Below, piece by piece: positions 1 through 11,880 of a stretch of DNA of 64,000 bases. Numbering within the stretch: position 1 is the stretch's first letter; the number at the start of each line of letters is the position of its first letter. The stretch spans positions 23,714,432 to 23,778,431 of the forward strand of contig NC_081412.1 in assembly GCF_030272615.1 (NCBI RefSeq), given 5' to 3'. Source of the DNA: Cryptomeria japonica (taxonomy: Eukaryota > Streptophyta > Pinopsida > Cupressales > Cupressaceae). A program made the position numbers and the translations under genes. Below the pieces are notes generated by a model. It ran no database searches. It was not told the origin of the DNA and was given only the letters and a program-made list of their open reading frames with translations.

Positions 1-467
1 TAAGGCAAAACCCTATATAGCCGCCCTTCCCCCTTTTCAGATATTATTGCAGGTTTCAGGATTCGGACGATGCCGCAGGACACAGATCCGGAAAGAGGAG
101 ACTGAGACAGAACTCTATGTGCAATTGCAGCTCAGAAGACTGGGACAGGGGCGCTGGGCGCCCTGGTCCCTGGGACAGAGGCGCTGGGCACCCTGGTCCT
201 CCGGACAGACAGCTTTCCGACAGTTTCCAGACAGTGTTTCAGGGTGCAAAACAGTGGTTTCCGGTGCAGTTTTCAGGACAGTGGCGCCCGCGCCCCCGTC
301 CTGAACATTTTCAGTCTGATTTCGACTCTAGGTACATATCTGCATTCTTATTTTATCCTTACATTTACAGTTGTTCATTGTTTAATCTCAATTTTGCAAA
401 CTTGTTACTAGTTCATACTTACATTTCGAGGTTAGGGTTTGAACTTGTATCATTTTAGCTTTCAATT
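1..467. other. Unassigned repeat-like DNA with a short GC-rich tandem repeat
   Basis: No gene is recognised. A TATA-like CCCTATATAG lies near position 11, as in an LTR promoter. At about 140-205 a unit of roughly 33 bp is repeated twice; each unit reads GGGACAG(A/G)GGCGCTGGGC followed by (A/G)CCCTGGTCC. The related string GGACAGGGGCACCCT occurs near 10215. The stretch may be the end of an LTR or leader, but neither element boundary can be placed. Confidence 0.4.
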
Positions 468-559
468 TCAACAAGGGAATAGAAATCCTAATAGATATCC
501 CGTGGCTCTCTCTTTCACCAAAAGAAGTAGCCAACCGTGCGATATCTCTAGGCTCTTTC

Positions 560-1100
560 GTATTCCGCAATGTGTGTCAAAAGTTAGGATTAGGGTACAT
601 TGTCCTAGTCTCGCTTTTTCCCCTACACAAGTATTAACCACAGTATCCATCTTGAACTGGGTCATAGTACTACCGATAGCCATCACTAAGTGATCCCAAG
701 AGTCAGGCAATGAACACAACATCAGCATGCAACGTTCTTCTTCCTGAATGGTCACACCAACAGAAGTTAACTGTGCAAGAACCATATTGAATGCATTCAA
801 GTGTTCTACCAATGGTGGTCTTGCATCTATCTTTAGAGAGTACAACTTCTTCTTCAAGAAAAGTTTATTCATCAAGGATTTGCCTTGATAAATATCTCCC
901 AACTTATTCCAGAGAAGATGTGCAGTTTTCTCCTCATGGACGTTTAACATAACAGAATCAACAAGACATAGCCTGATTAGACCCCTTGCCTTCTGGTCGG
1001 CTAATTCCCAATCCTCTTGCTTCATGCATGTAGGTTTCTGCCCAAACATATCAATCCAAAGGTCTCGATTGACCAAAAGTCTTCCATCTTGAGTTTCCAT
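560..1100 (-). pseudogene. Ty1/copia gag fragment (UBN2-like)
   Basis: This minus-strand reading frame of about 180 codons is the N-terminal and central part of a copia Gag. Visible hallmarks are an early W-x-D motif (LWIDMF), 'WELADQKARGLIRLCL', then 'LWNKLGDIYQGKS', the leucine-rich 'LMNKLFLKKKLYSLK' and 'LPDSWDHLVMAI', in the order usual for plant copia Gag. The frame loses resemblance below about position 570. No zinc knuckle, protease or pol follows, so the element is truncated on its 3' side. The ATG at 1100 lies 160 bp from a methionine-type primer-binding site, the normal distance for a copia leader. Family assignment is firm; the 3' limit is approximate. Confidence 0.75.
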
Positions 1101-1262
1101 AGTTCAAAACTGGAACCATTAAATTTTTCCATATCTATGTGCCCTGAGGTGCTCACTATCTTAACCTATAAAACAAACAAGTAGACACTTTGCAAGACTC
1201 CCACTAAAATGGAACTAACACAAAAAACCAACCCTACCCAACAAGGATAACAAAACGGGCCA

Positions 1263-1275
1263 AGCTCTGACACCA
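1263..1275 (-). other. Primer-binding site of the minus-strand copia element
   Basis: The complement reads TGGTGTCAGAGCT, one mismatch from TGGTATCAGAGC, the standard site for initiator-methionine tRNA. It sits 2 bp from an LTR edge starting TGAAAGG on the + strand and upstream of the copia gag. Confidence 0.7.
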
Positions 1276-1277
1276 CT

Positions 1278-1561
1278 TGAAAGGAAAGCACAGTGTGAAA
1301 ATGCCTTCCTAATTTCAATTAACAGGGAAGATCATGCAAGAATGTAGTTTAAAACTTTTACAGAATGTTAAGAATAACATAGACAAAACACATAGAATCA
1401 ACACAGAGACAAAACACCAAGAATTGCGTGGGAAAACCCTTTTGGGAAAAAATCCACTACCAATAGTTGAAACACTTTATTTTCAGTAAATGAATTTACA
1501 ATAAAATTTCAGTTTGCAAGTATAGGTACTCATTCTTAGATTCTCACAAACTGGATGCTAC
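1278..1561 (-). mobile_element. LTR of the minus-strand copia element (right edge uncertain)
   Basis: The inner edge is fixed by the primer-binding site. Inside lies GTGGGAAAACCCTTTTGGG followed by AAAAAATCCAC, a short inverted motif common in plant copia LTRs and seen again in altered form near 54.7 kb and 57.67 kb. The outer edge is a guess: CTACA near 1561 could be the terminal CA. No second LTR is present. Confidence 0.45.
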
Positions 1562-1879
1562 AATCGGATCCTGGATATCAGTTACACCATAGTTATCCAA
1601 TGGTTACATATATCATATTGTCGACAGTTCATCTGAGCAACTGCACCAACTGTTTGAAGTCTAACCGTCTGTGTCAGTCTGCATTCATGAGAAACACAAT
1701 ATCCCACATGCACCAGGAAGTCGAGTTCGTTCGTATTCATATACACCAAAAAGACCATCTTCAATGTCCAAGTGTTATCTTTTGGACTGTTTCGAGCGCA
1801 CACCCATAGTCGGTCTCTACTCCACTTGCTCGACCTCTAGCTCGCATCTTTGCCAGTCTGTCACAGACTCACTACCGAA

Positions 1880-2765
1880 ATGAAGCTCTTCTTTGTCACT
1901 GGGTCACGATGGAAAGTCTAACGAGCAATTTACCATCGTGACCTAGCGACCACCGTCGGATCTTCTGCGATCACTGTCTGATCATCTGTGATCTGCTCAG
2001 CCTTTAACTCACCTTAGTCGCTCTCCTACCAAGTCCCATCACATGGTCACCATGTCGCGAGGGATAACATTTTGGGCACCTCACAACCTCGGTATAGTGA
2101 CAGCTGCTGATAGTCTCAGAATTTTACTCCACCGTTGATATTCCTCAGATCTATCATTGGATCTTCTTGGGATAACATTTCGAGCACCTCACAACCACTG
2201 ATAGTCCCAGAATTTTACTCCAACATTGATCTTCCTCGGATCTGTCATTGGATCTTTTTGATTTGCACGACCCTTATCTCACCTGGGCCGTTCACTTATG
2301 TTACATGTCACTTCCTGATTGGCTCTGGAGTCCCTTCCCTACTACCTTATCATGGTCTCACTATCCACTAAAATGAAGCTCTTCTTTGTCATTGGGTCGT
2401 GATCAATATTCTATCGAACAGTTTCCCATCGCAACCTAGCGACCACCATTGGATCAACCTTGATCTACTTGATCATTATCTCACGTGAGCTGCTCTCTTG
2501 TCGGGCCCCACCACTTGGTCGCCAAGCCGCGATGGATAACATTTGTGCATCTCGTCATAGCAGTATAGCGACAGTTGTTTATCCACCTTCAACCTGCACG
2601 GTCTTTAACTCGCTTCTTTTTGCACGTGCTTTGTCACCAAGCCGCGGGGAATAACTTTTGATCATCTTCCCATCATGGTATAGCGATAATCGTTGGATCA
2701 TCTCAGACTTGCTCACCCGATAGCCGATCACAAGAAGAGGGTTCCATCGACCCATCAACAAGAGT
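1880..2765. repeat. Degenerate tandem/interspersed repeat
   Basis: Several imperfect copies of one unit occur here. One pair is 'GAAGCTCTTCTTTGTCA(C/T)TGGG' followed by a 'CCTAGCGACCACC' block at 1880-1960 and 2373-2455. A second pair is 'GGATAACATTT' through 'ATCATTGGATCTT' at 2062-2170 and 2171-2260. Further decayed copies of the GGATAACATT block begin near 2535 and 2648. No coding potential is recognised. Confidence 0.6.
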
Positions 2766-2834
2766 CACAATGACAATTGTTCCATCAAGATAGGTTACTC
2801 TGATCAGTCTGAACATAATTCAAGTTAATTCGAG

Positions 2835-3600
2835 GCACATTTCCAACACCTCCATAAAAATTTGGATAAGATAATTGAAAATGACTATAGAGCTAGAGAA
2901 TCCCTTTTGAGAACACTTTCAGATCAACAAGTATTGGGAATAACAGACAAATCATCTACAAAAGCTATATGGGATAAGTTGGAGAATCTAAATGAAGGTG
3001 ACCCTACTGGTAAAATTGCTAAACTTGATGGTTACCGGGTGAGGTATGAGAACCTGAGAATGGAGGAAGATGAAAGAATTGTTGCTTTTATGGAAAGAGT
3101 CAATGAAATTATCCTAGGAATTCAATGATGTGGTGGATATCATAGCGAAGATGAGATTGTTTCTAAAGTATTGAGAGCTTTGTCATTGGCTTACAAGATG
3201 AAGGCTATTGCAATCAATGAGCTGAGAACTATGTCTAACACTTTTTTTAACATGGATACTTTGGTTGGAAAGTTATCTGCTTTTGAGCTTGAAGAATTTG
3301 GTCCTGAAGGAGCTACAAAGATAGATTCTGCATTCAAGGCATCTACATCATCAATCGGCATGAGTGATTGGAAAGCATTATATGCGAAGGAACTAGAGGA
3401 TATGAAGAAAGAAGATGAAGAGATTGAGCAACTTGAAGCCCTATTTGCTAGAAGAGTACCTAAGGGTCCGACAGGAAGTAAGTATGAAGGAAAATAGCCT
3501 TTCAAATATTTTGCATGTAATAAGATAGGTCATTTTGCATCTAGATGTCCTGAGAGGAATTCAAGATTTGAAGAAAAAGCTAGAAGATCTTTATAGCCTA
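2835..3600 (+). pseudogene. Ty1/copia gag
   Basis: This frame encodes a copia Gag with UBN2-type features: 'TKAIWDKLENLNEGD', a central basic stretch, then 'MSNTFFNMDTLVGKLSAFEL'. A zinc knuckle follows near 3510-3555 ('NKIGHFASRCP') whose first cysteine is lost. In-frame stops interrupt it at 3126 (TGA), 3498 (TAG) and 3594 (TAG). It continues in the same frame into protease and integrase, as in a single copia polyprotein. No LTR or primer-binding site is visible on its 5' side, where it abuts the repeat at 1880-2765. Confidence 0.8.
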
Positions 3601-3779
3601 ACCATGAATATCAAAACAAGCATAAGTACAGGAGGAACATAGACAAATCGTGTTACTATGCTGATGAGAAAGGTGTAACTGATGATTCTGATGATGAACC
3701 GACAAAAGATTTAGCTAGTGGATCCGACAATACAAAGGAATGGGTATTCTTAGCTATCAAGGAAGATGCTCTGAAACCT

Positions 3780-5030
3780 GTCATTCAAAATTAAGAGAAG
3801 GCCCTTGCTACTAAAGTTGAAGACAAGGATGAATGGGTGATAGATAGTGGATGTTCACATCATATGACTGGAGATAAAAGGAAGTTTCTATCTTTGCAAG
3901 AATTTGATGGTGGTCTAGTCAGATTTGGAGATGACAAAGCATGCATGATCAAAGGAAGATTAACTATATCATTGGATAGTAAGAATAACACTTATAATAT
4001 TTATTATGTAGAAGGTTTAGGACATGATCTTTTGAGTGTAGGACAATTGGTGGATAATGGATTTCAATTACAGTTCAAGGATGGAAAATGAAAAATCATC
4101 AATAGATCTAGATTTGAGATTGCAACTGGTACTCGGACTAGAGGTAACATCTTTCATTTGAACTTTGGTGAGAAGACATGCTTGATTGCACATATTGATG
4201 AGAGTTGGCTATGACATAAGAGGTTGTGTCATGTTAATTTTGATTGTGTTGTAAAGATCAGTTCAACTAAGGCAGTTAGAGATATACCTAAGATCGTGAA
4301 GCCTTATAATCCGGTATGTAAGGAATGTCAAATGGGTAAGCAAGTCAGAACTTCTTTTAAGAGTATACAAGACAAATCTAATGATGTTCTTGATCTTATT
4401 CATACTGATTTGTGTGGTCCTTCTATAATAATAATCTTTCAGGGTGATAGATATTTCATGCTAATCATTGAAGATTATTCTAGAATGATGTGGGTTACTT
4501 TTCTAAGGGAGAAATTTGAAGCCTTTGAAAAGTTCAAGATCTTTAAAGCTATGATTGAGATAGAGACAAGTTTGAAGATCAAATGCTTAAGATCCGATCA
4601 GGGTGGTGAATTCATATCCGGTGAATTTAACAGTTATTGTGAGAAGCATGGGATAAGGAGACAATTGTTTGCACCCTGAACATCTCAGAGAAATGGTGTT
4701 GTGGAAAGAAAGAACATAACTATCCTAGATGCAGATAGATCTATGATGATGGAAGCTAATCTGCCTCATATCTATTGGAGAGAAGCTATGAGAATGATGG
4801 CATACACTTTCAATAGAGTTCATATCAAAGGAGACACCGGTAAGACACCTTATGAGTTATGGTTTGGTCATACACCTACAATTAAGTACTTCAAAATCTT
4901 TGGTAGTAAATGTTATATCAAAAGAGATGATTCCATTGGAAAGTTTGATCCTAGATGTGATGAAGGAATATTTCTTGGTTATTCAAATGAAAGAAAAGCA
5001 TATAGATGTTATAACAAAAATTGCAAATAA
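3780..5030 (+). pseudogene. Ty1/copia protease and integrase
   Basis: Protease is marked by 'WVIDSGCSHHMTG' near 3834-3870 with the catalytic Asp-Ser-Gly intact. The GAG-pre-integrase zinc region follows: 'CHVNFD', then 'CKECQMGK' near 4315. The integrase core shows the three acidic residues in 'DLIHTDLCGPS' (about 4400), 'RSDQGGEF' (about 4595) and 'NGVVERKN' (about 4690). The C-terminal 'GYSNERKAYRCYN' is also typical. The frame matches gag but is broken by stops at 3793, 4089, 4213 (where family members have Trp) and 4677. A frameshift near 5015 moves the rest to another frame. Element order gag-protease-integrase-RT identifies copia rather than gypsy. Confidence 0.88.
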
Positions 5031-6571
5031 TTGTGGAGAACACTAATGTCAATGTGGATAAGCAGTACAAAGGTCAAATCAGAATTTATGAGAGAGAACC
5101 CGAAGTGGAAATGATCATAACTAAACCGGTAACACCTTTACCAGAACATAATGTTGAGCCAGTTACCCCGACAACATCAAAAAATTCAACAGTAACTAAA
5201 GATCAGAGCAGAGAAACGGAAAGTTAGGAGACTCCCAAGTATGTAAGGTTGAATCATTTGGAAGAGCAGATCATTGGAGACAAAATCAAAGGAGTAATAA
5301 AAAGGAGAAGGTTGGCAGCTGAAGAGGTATGCTTAATTTCTCAAATTGAACTGGCATCAGTAGATGAAGCATGTAAGGATGAGTGTTGGATGAAGGCTAT
5401 GGAAGAGGAATTGGATCAGATAGAAAAGAACAACACGTCGACTTTAGTTCCCTAACCTAAAAATAAAAATGTTTTTGGAACTAAATGGGTTTTTAGGAAT
5501 AAATTGAATAAAGACAGACAAGTTGTGAGGAAAAAGGCTAGATTGGTCTGCAAAGGATATTCTCAAAAGGAAGGAATGGATTACGATGAAAATTTTGCTA
5601 TGGTAGCTAGGATTATAGTTGTGAGATTATTTTTTGCTTATGTTGCCCATAAGAAATACAAGGTTTATCAAATGGATGCTAAGTGTGCATTTCTAAATGG
5701 AGATCTTGAAGAGGAAGTCTACATTAATCAACCTGATGGATTTTCACTATCAGATGACAAAAACATGGTTTTCAGATTGAGGAAAGCTTTATATGGATTG
5801 AAGCAAGCCCCTATAGCTTGGTATGCTAGATTGGATAAATATCTTTTGAAGCCTGGTTTCACTAAAGGTAATGATGACAATAACTTGTATTATAAGATCA
5901 CTAATAATGACATATTGATTATTGAGGCCTTTGTTGATGATATCATTTTCAGAGGTGAAGAAAAGTTATGCATGGAATTCTCTGATAATATGAAGAATGA
6001 ATTTGAGACGTCTATGATTGGATAAATGATATTTTTCTTAGGTTTGTAGATTACTCAAACTGATAAAGGTATTTTCATATGTCAAACTAAGTAGACTAGA
6101 GAGTTGTTGAAGAAATTTGGTATGGAAAATTCTAAGCCGGTTGGTACTCCTATGGTTACAAGTGAGAAATTGAAAAAGAAAGATGTATCAGCTCTGGTAA
6201 ATCCTACAAGGTATAAGTCTATGACTGGAGGTTTGTTATATTTGACTCAGACTAGACCAGATATAATGAATGCATTTTGTATTGTATCGAGATATCAGAG
6301 TGATCCAAGAGAGAATCATGAGAATGCAGTGAAAAGGATTTTCAAATATTTACAAGGAACAACTAAATATGGTTTATGATATTCTAAAGATGATGAATTT
6401 ACACTATGTGCATATACAAATGTTGATTGGGCTTGAGATTTAGATGACTAGAAAAGTACATCCGATGGAGCTTTCTTTCTTGGAAAGAAACTTGTTTCAT
6501 GGATCAGCAAGAAACAATCATGTACTTCTTTATCTACTACTAAAGCGAGTATGTTGCTACTAATATAGTCC
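5021..6571 (+). pseudogene. Ty1/copia reverse transcriptase-RNase H, truncated
   Basis: After the frameshift the frame gives the pre-RT linker ('ACKDECWMKAMEEELDQIEKN'-like, without the final residue shown here as family text), then RT: '[14 protein letters not shown]', '[17 protein letters not shown]', '[14 protein letters not shown]' and the catalytic 'FVDD' near 5930. RNase H follows with 'YLTQTRPDIMNAFCIVSRY', 'IFKYLQGTTKYGL' and 'KSTSDGAFFLGKKLVSWIS'. Stops occur at 5226, 5453 and 6024. A one-base loss near 6545 destroys the 'STTKAEYVA' end of RNase H, and homology stops at about 6571. No 3' LTR is present, so the element was cut off, probably by a deletion or an insertion of the flanking retroelement DNA. 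Confidence 0.87.
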
Positions 6572-7830
6572 ATGACTGACTTCTTCTCAACCTCACTCCA
6601 ATTCCCTTCATTATTTGGATTACCATGAGAAGAACCAATAGGGAAAGAATCCATTTTGCTTCCTAGGATTCTTTGGTTAATCCAGCTCTCTTTAAGTTCA
6701 TGAAACAACCACTTGAACAAACTGATAATGCCAATTGCATGATCATGAGTCATTCCCAACAGATTTTTTTAATCTTCCCTCTTATCATTTAGCTCATCAC
6801 TTTTGGGATGAATGTCTGCAATACCAACCACACCCACATTACCAGTCTCCTTATAGGACTGAGGAGAGGCCGAGACATTAGGTTTATTAGGGTTCTTAAC
6901 ATCATCTACCTTCTCACTAGAAGAGGGGGAGCCATTCTCAACTGAAGTAGAGGAGGAGGACATAACGATGTTCTTATGACCTTTGGAACCCATCCTCATC
7001 TTATGTTTAGAGCTTGAAGGACGGTGGTCACTGAAATTAGCCCTAAGAGAAGACATGAGGTAGAAAGGGAAAGACATTTTCACACCATGGAAAAAATGAT
7101 TCAGAATAACAAAGTGGTGGCCATACACCCTAGTATACTGACCATCCAAAGTAAGGTAATTCAGAATTACCTTGAGAAGCTTTTGCCAAAAAGACTTAAT
7201 GATCGCAATATCATAGTAGTTGGCCATCTTCTTAATGATTTTAGCCCACTCCACCTCCTTCTTGGGGAAATTTTGCATAGCTTTCTCCGTATACAATCTA
7301 TCTCTGTAATAATTCATGCCATCCATAGATAACCCAGTAACTTATGCAATAAGGGCTTCATCAACTAGGACCCTCTGACCATGAAGAACAATCGTTCCAC
7401 CCTTCCAGTTTTTAGCAAAATAGCTCGTAACATCTTGATTTCGCCCTTGAAGCCTCTCAATGTATGGAGTGAGCCCACCTTTCTCTAGAATTTGCCATAG
7501 CTTCTTTTCATTCTTAAGCTGCACACAGCTAGGCAGCTCAATTCTTTTTCTCGCACCACCCATTCTATCGAGCTCTCTGTAATAATCTCTGCTATGAATT
7601 TCCAGAGTTAAAGCAAGCCTCCTGAAAATGTATAAAATCACCCACAAAGCATTCAAAATAAATTTGCATCGATTCTTATGCCCTCTCTGACCACCTGTCT
7701 CAGAACGTAAGGTATTAGCAATTCTAGAAACACTCAAAGTCATCATGGCACTAGTAATCATTAAATCTACTCCCCTGACTTCGCTCGTGGAGTAGATGCA
7801 TAGAAAATTCAAAGTCCAACCTGTCACCAT
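6448..7830 (-). pseudogene. Uncharacterised retroelement-associated ORF
   Basis: One minus-strand frame runs from about 7830 to 6448 with only two internal stops (near 7340 and 6767), about 460 codons. Its most conserved-looking part is 'YFAKNWKGGTIVLHG' followed by 'VDEALIA' and, after the stop, 'VTGLSMDGMNYYRDRLY'. That pattern (a hydrophobic strand, 'EALIA..TGL', then 'G..YYRDR') is one I associate with repeat-family ORFs in plant genomes, not a named enzyme. The C-terminal third is rich in Ser, Lys and Asn and looks disordered ('SSSSTSVENGSPSSSEK'). It lies directly 3' of a LINE-type RNase H on the same strand. No catalytic motif is seen and I assign no function. Confidence 0.45.
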
Positions 7831-8258
7831 GGGTCCAACAAAGTTGGGCTTTACACGTCACTCCCCTCTTGGCAAGGAAGTCAACAATCCCATTTGTTTG
7901 CCTATATACATGGATGAAAATGCATTTATCAAAGGTTATCTTTAGCTTTTTTCATCCAAATATCAACATTCCAAGCTGGAGTAGAATTGCCCTTTAGGTA
8001 GTTGATAATGTCCTTTGAGTCCCCCTCGACCCAAAGAAGCTTATCGTTGTTTTATTTTGCAAGTGTTAAACTATAATAAACTCCTATGGCGTCAGCAACA
8101 TTATTAATTTGTTTACCAAGAGGGAGAGAAATAGAAGAAATGAAGTTGTCATAGTGATACCGTATCACCCCACCACAGCCAGCTTGACCAGGGTTCCCTC
8201 TAGCCGCGCCATCTTTTCTTAATGTTATATGGGGAGAGAGATCATGATTAAAATGCAT
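7815..8258 (-). pseudogene. LINE-type RNase H domain (RVT_3)
   Basis: The minus strand encodes 'LRKDGAARGNPGQAGCGGVI', the classic start of the RVT_3 RNase H domain found at the end of plant LINE ORF2, with its catalytic Asp. It continues with 'NNVADAIGVYYSLTLA', where the catalytic Glu of the usual 'AE' motif reads Asp. After a stop near 8050 comes 'LLWVEGDSKDIINYLKG', holding a third acidic residue, and near 7900-7850 the closing 'HVYRQTNGIVDFLAKRGV'. It is interrupted by a stop and frame changes. No LINE reverse transcriptase or poly(A) tail is identified next to it, so it is a detached 3' fragment. Confidence 0.75.
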
Positions 8259-8850
8259 GACATCATTTTCTCTAAAAATGTTTTGATGTTTAGATAGGCT
8301 CTAGGAGAATAAGGAGGATCTAGAGAGATGGAAACACCAATATTTCGACCTTGCCCCCCTTGCACAAGGGTTTGTGTATGAGAAGAAAATGGGGCCATGT
8401 TGCTCTTCAATGCTTTCTCTCCATTAAAGCGATCATTGATAGGAATATTAGCTCTTTCTTCATTCACATTAGATACCCTAGGAGAGGTACAAGTATTAGG
8501 TTTCTCATTGTCATCTCTAAGATAAGGATCTACAAAAGCTTTTAGGTGATCTACATATGAAATGCATTTTCCCCAACATATCACCATGGAACAACATATA
8601 TAAAAAATGAAAGCTTTGAGATCTAATCTATGAAAAGGAATAAACTTGGAAATCTGAAAAATGCAATATGTCCAAGTGCTATGAATGAAAAAAGTAACAT
8701 GAAGTGAAAGAAGCCATTATCTAACACATGATTATAATAAATGTATGTAAAAAATAATGTAATCATATGTGAAATAGCAAATAGGTCAAGTCCATTAATT
8801 GCCATGATGAATATTGAAATTTAAGTCCAAGCAAATAATTTGAAAATAAA
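8225..8850. other. Non-coding stretch next to LINE fragment
   Basis: A 120-codon minus-strand frame (8587-8225) lies upstream of the RNase H domain but has no recognisable RT motif and is low in confidence as coding sequence. Beyond 8590 the DNA is AT-rich with no recognised feature. Confidence 0.3.
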
Positions 8851-8854
8851 TTAG

Positions 8855-9850
8855 GATTTTTAAATAAAACCGCTTAATTTATTTAGATTGATGAAATTCA
8901 AATTTGATTTTTTTTTAATTTTGAAAAAAATTAAAAATGAGAATTTAAAAATTGAGATTTGGAAATTGGAAATTGAACAATTCAAAATTTTACAAAAATG
9001 ATTATTCAATTTTTGAAAAATTATGCAACCTCCTAGGAAATTTAAATTTGTAATGAGGGCCTTGAAAATAACCTCTTAATTTAAATTTAAAATTACCTAG
9101 TAGAAGATTTGAATTTATCCAATAAAAATTTAATTTTAAAATTAGGGCTTTGTTAAATAACCTTTTAATTTTAAAATTTGAAATGTTGAAATTTGAGAAT
9201 TGAAAGAATTAATTTAATTTTAAAAATTAGGGCTCTTTTAATTAACCTCTTAATTTTTTTAAATTTAAATTTGAAATTGTCCACAAGAAAATTAAATGTA
9301 AAATTAGGGTCTTGTAAAAACAACCACTTAATTTAAAATTTAAATTTGAAAATGATCTAAGATTGAAATTTGAAATTTGAAAAATACACAAGATTAATTT
9401 AAATTTAGAAATTAGGGTTTGTTTAATTAACCACTTAATTTTAAAATTTAAATTTGAAATTAAATTTTGATCCAGGGTTGCATTTTTGAATTTGAATTTT
9501 AAATTAGCACCCAAATTTGGAGAGGGAAATTCAAAATTTAAACAACCCATAAGCTCAATTTTAAAAAATTAAAAAATTAGGGTATTTGAAATTAACCGCT
9601 TAATTTTAAAATTAATTGTAAAATTTGACTTGCAGATGAAAATTTGAATTTGCAAATTGAATGAATGCTCAAATCTGAAATAATTAATCCAAATTATGTA
9701 AATCAAAAGCTCAATTTTGAATTTAAAAATTAGGGTTTTAATGAAATCAACCTCTAAATTTTTAAAATTTGCAAGGAAATCAAATTTGTAAATGAAAACT
9801 TGAATTTTAAATTGCATACACTCATATCTGGAAATAAAAATCAGAATTAA
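8855..9850. repeat. AT-rich tandem repeat, about 100-130 bp period
   Basis: At least seven imperfect copies of a unit containing AAATTAGGG, then a (T)TAACC block, then CTTAATTTTAAAATTTAAAT are visible, starting near 9055, 9140, 9230, 9305, 9410, 9575 and 9730. The stretch is almost pure A/T apart from the GGG and CC dinucleotides. The reading frames over it are compositional and not genes. Confidence 0.7.
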
Positions 9851-10349
9851 GGGTGTAAGGAGTTGGGTTCACCAAAATGTAAAGTGGAAAATTGGAGGCT
9901 TAGCAAATTCATCACTTCGAAGGGGAGATTCATTATGTTCAATTTTCACTTGGGGAAACTTTACATTCAAAAGAGGGGTTGTATCTACTAGATCCAATCC
10001 TAAATGATGTAAGGACTGAATACTAAGTAGATTGGTTGAAAATGGAATGTGTTTGACCCTCTTTTGTAAGTTGAATAAGTAAAGTGCTGGAAATGAAGAC
10101 AAAGTATGAGAAAACAGGGAGCTACATATTCAGGATTTAGTCGTGCACCTGGATTTGAGAAGTTTGAGATGATTTGAAACTGCTCCGTGAAATCAGGCGA
10201 AAGTTGCAGGGACTATGTGTCTGGACAGGGGCACCCTCCAATCAGTCCTCCGAAATTTTTGCGCATCGAAAAGGGTTTTTCCGTCTCTGCAAATAAAACT
10301 TAATTCCAGAAGTACAATTGCACACCTATTTCCTGCACACAAAAAGAAG

Positions 10350-11059
10350 AAAGGGGTTGGGAATAGGGGTTTGCCTAAGTCAAACCCTGGTTTGGAATTA
10401 ACCTTGAATGCAATACTGCAAATGCTTGAAATAAATGATGGAAAGGTATACATTCAAATATGCAATAGATGATGATGATGCTTTGCTTATTAGATGTAAT
10501 CACATATGTTGTATGAAATGGCATGAACATTAAAAACACCTAACACACACACAATCTTGCAAATGAATGATTTAATGATGCTCTAATGGATAGATGAAGA
10601 ATATGCAGCCTTGAGGAATGCTAGATGATGAATGCTTGAATGATTGATGCTTGATGCTTGAATGTAGTCTCCTTGCCTTCTCAACCTTTTCATGCTCTCA
10701 CCTTATGATTGTATGTTATGAAAAACAAGATGGGAAGACCTCCTTATATACTTTCCTATTGTCAAATATTTAATTTTCCGATACAGGCTGACATAGGGGA
10801 TTCATTTCGGGCTCAAAATTGAGATAGGGCCTAGGGGCCAAGATAGGTCCCAATTAGGGAGGACAAGGGAGTGGAGCCCTGGTCCTACCCCAGTTTGGGC
10901 CAGGATCAAAGGGATATGCAAGTTGTAGGATGCAGATATGAGGTTTGGTTGCATAGAAGAGGCATAGATAGGTCCCAATCAAGCATGGGGATGAGACCGA
11001 TAAGGTGAGGGCCCAAAATATGGTCAAAATTGCAAGGGGTTCAATTTTAGGACGCTACA
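10350..11059 (+). mobile_element. 5' LTR of gypsy element 1
   Basis: Both edges match the 3' copy at 16355-17096. The left edge shares GGGG(T/A)(C)TTGCCTTAGTCAAA-like sequence (here GGGGTTTGCCTAAGTCAAA), and the right edge shares a 'caaggggt...ttttaggacgctaca' pattern ending in CTACA. The LTRs are clearly diverged, so the element is old. The left edge is approximate by a few bases. No clear primer-binding site follows: the next bases are AAACCCAACAATATT. Confidence 0.6.
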
Positions 11060-11203
11060 AAACCCAACAATATTAACACCGCTACGTTGGAATATACCTT
11101 CCTCTTTCGATAAGAAGGAGAAACAAAACCCAAGACACTAGTGTATGACGCCCAAGCCTTTCAGATCACCAGAACTCCCTACAATCCTAGAAGCTAAGCT
11201 AAG

Positions 11204-11880
11204 GTGCCTCTAAATACTCCGGCTCCACCCAAAGATGGGCAAGTACCTCTAGATCCCAATTCAAGCAACAACCCTCCTCCACCTCAAGGCTCTCAAGCAT
11301 CCCACCACAAGGTTGAAGTGAATAAAGAGTTGATTGGAAGGTGCTCCTACGACGTAACCAGGGAGATGAAAAAGGCCACTACCACTATGTCCTTGATCGA
11401 TTTCTTATTGTACTGTCCCAAGCAGAAATAAGAACTTCTAAAGAAGTTGGAGGAGTTAGAGTCTCACACTAACAAAGTGAAGATGTATGAGACAAAGGAT
11501 GCTAATGCAACCTACCATCCTAATGCCATTGAGAACCCATCTTTTCTCCTTATTATTAAGATCTTTGGTAAGAAATTGCATAATTGCTTGGTGGATTCTG
11601 ACACTTTTGGGAATGTCATGCCATACTCCATATGCCAGAAGTTGGGGCTCAATCTTGTGTGCACCAATAGTAAGATAATCTAGCTTGATAAGACCAAAGT
11701 CAATGTCATTGGGGAATTAAAAGATGTATACATACAATTGGTTGTAGATCCTCGAATCTCAATATATATAGACATTCATGTGGTTGATATACCTGTGTTC
11801 TATGGAATGTTGCTACATAGATATTGGTCAAAGAATCTAGGTGGCTACTTTTCTACTTGCTTTACCTATCTCAGGCTCCC
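11204..11880 (+). pseudogene. Gypsy element 1 gag C-terminus and aspartic protease
   Basis: The first frame (from 11204) is a Pro-rich tail followed by 'TTTMSLIDFLLYCPKQK'. After a stop at about 11429 the same frame continues with a coiled segment and a retropepsin-like domain: 'LVDSDTFGNVMPYSICQKLG', where family members have D-(T/S/G)-G. The third residue of the active-site triad is changed to Asp, which should inactivate it. The second half of the fold follows in broken form near 11700-11840 ('VVDIPVFYGMLLHR', where active relatives have a 'YPILLGR'-like strand). It belongs with the RT downstream by order and strand. Confidence 0.65.

Noticed and set aside
8855-9817. Minus-strand frames rich in Phe, Lys, Asn and Leu
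   Set aside because: They follow from the AT-rich tandem repeat and have no domain.
8855-9850. Interstitial telomere repeat because of TTAGGG strings
   Set aside because: The plant telomere unit is TTTAGGG in tandem; here the strings are about 100 bp apart within a longer AT-rich unit.
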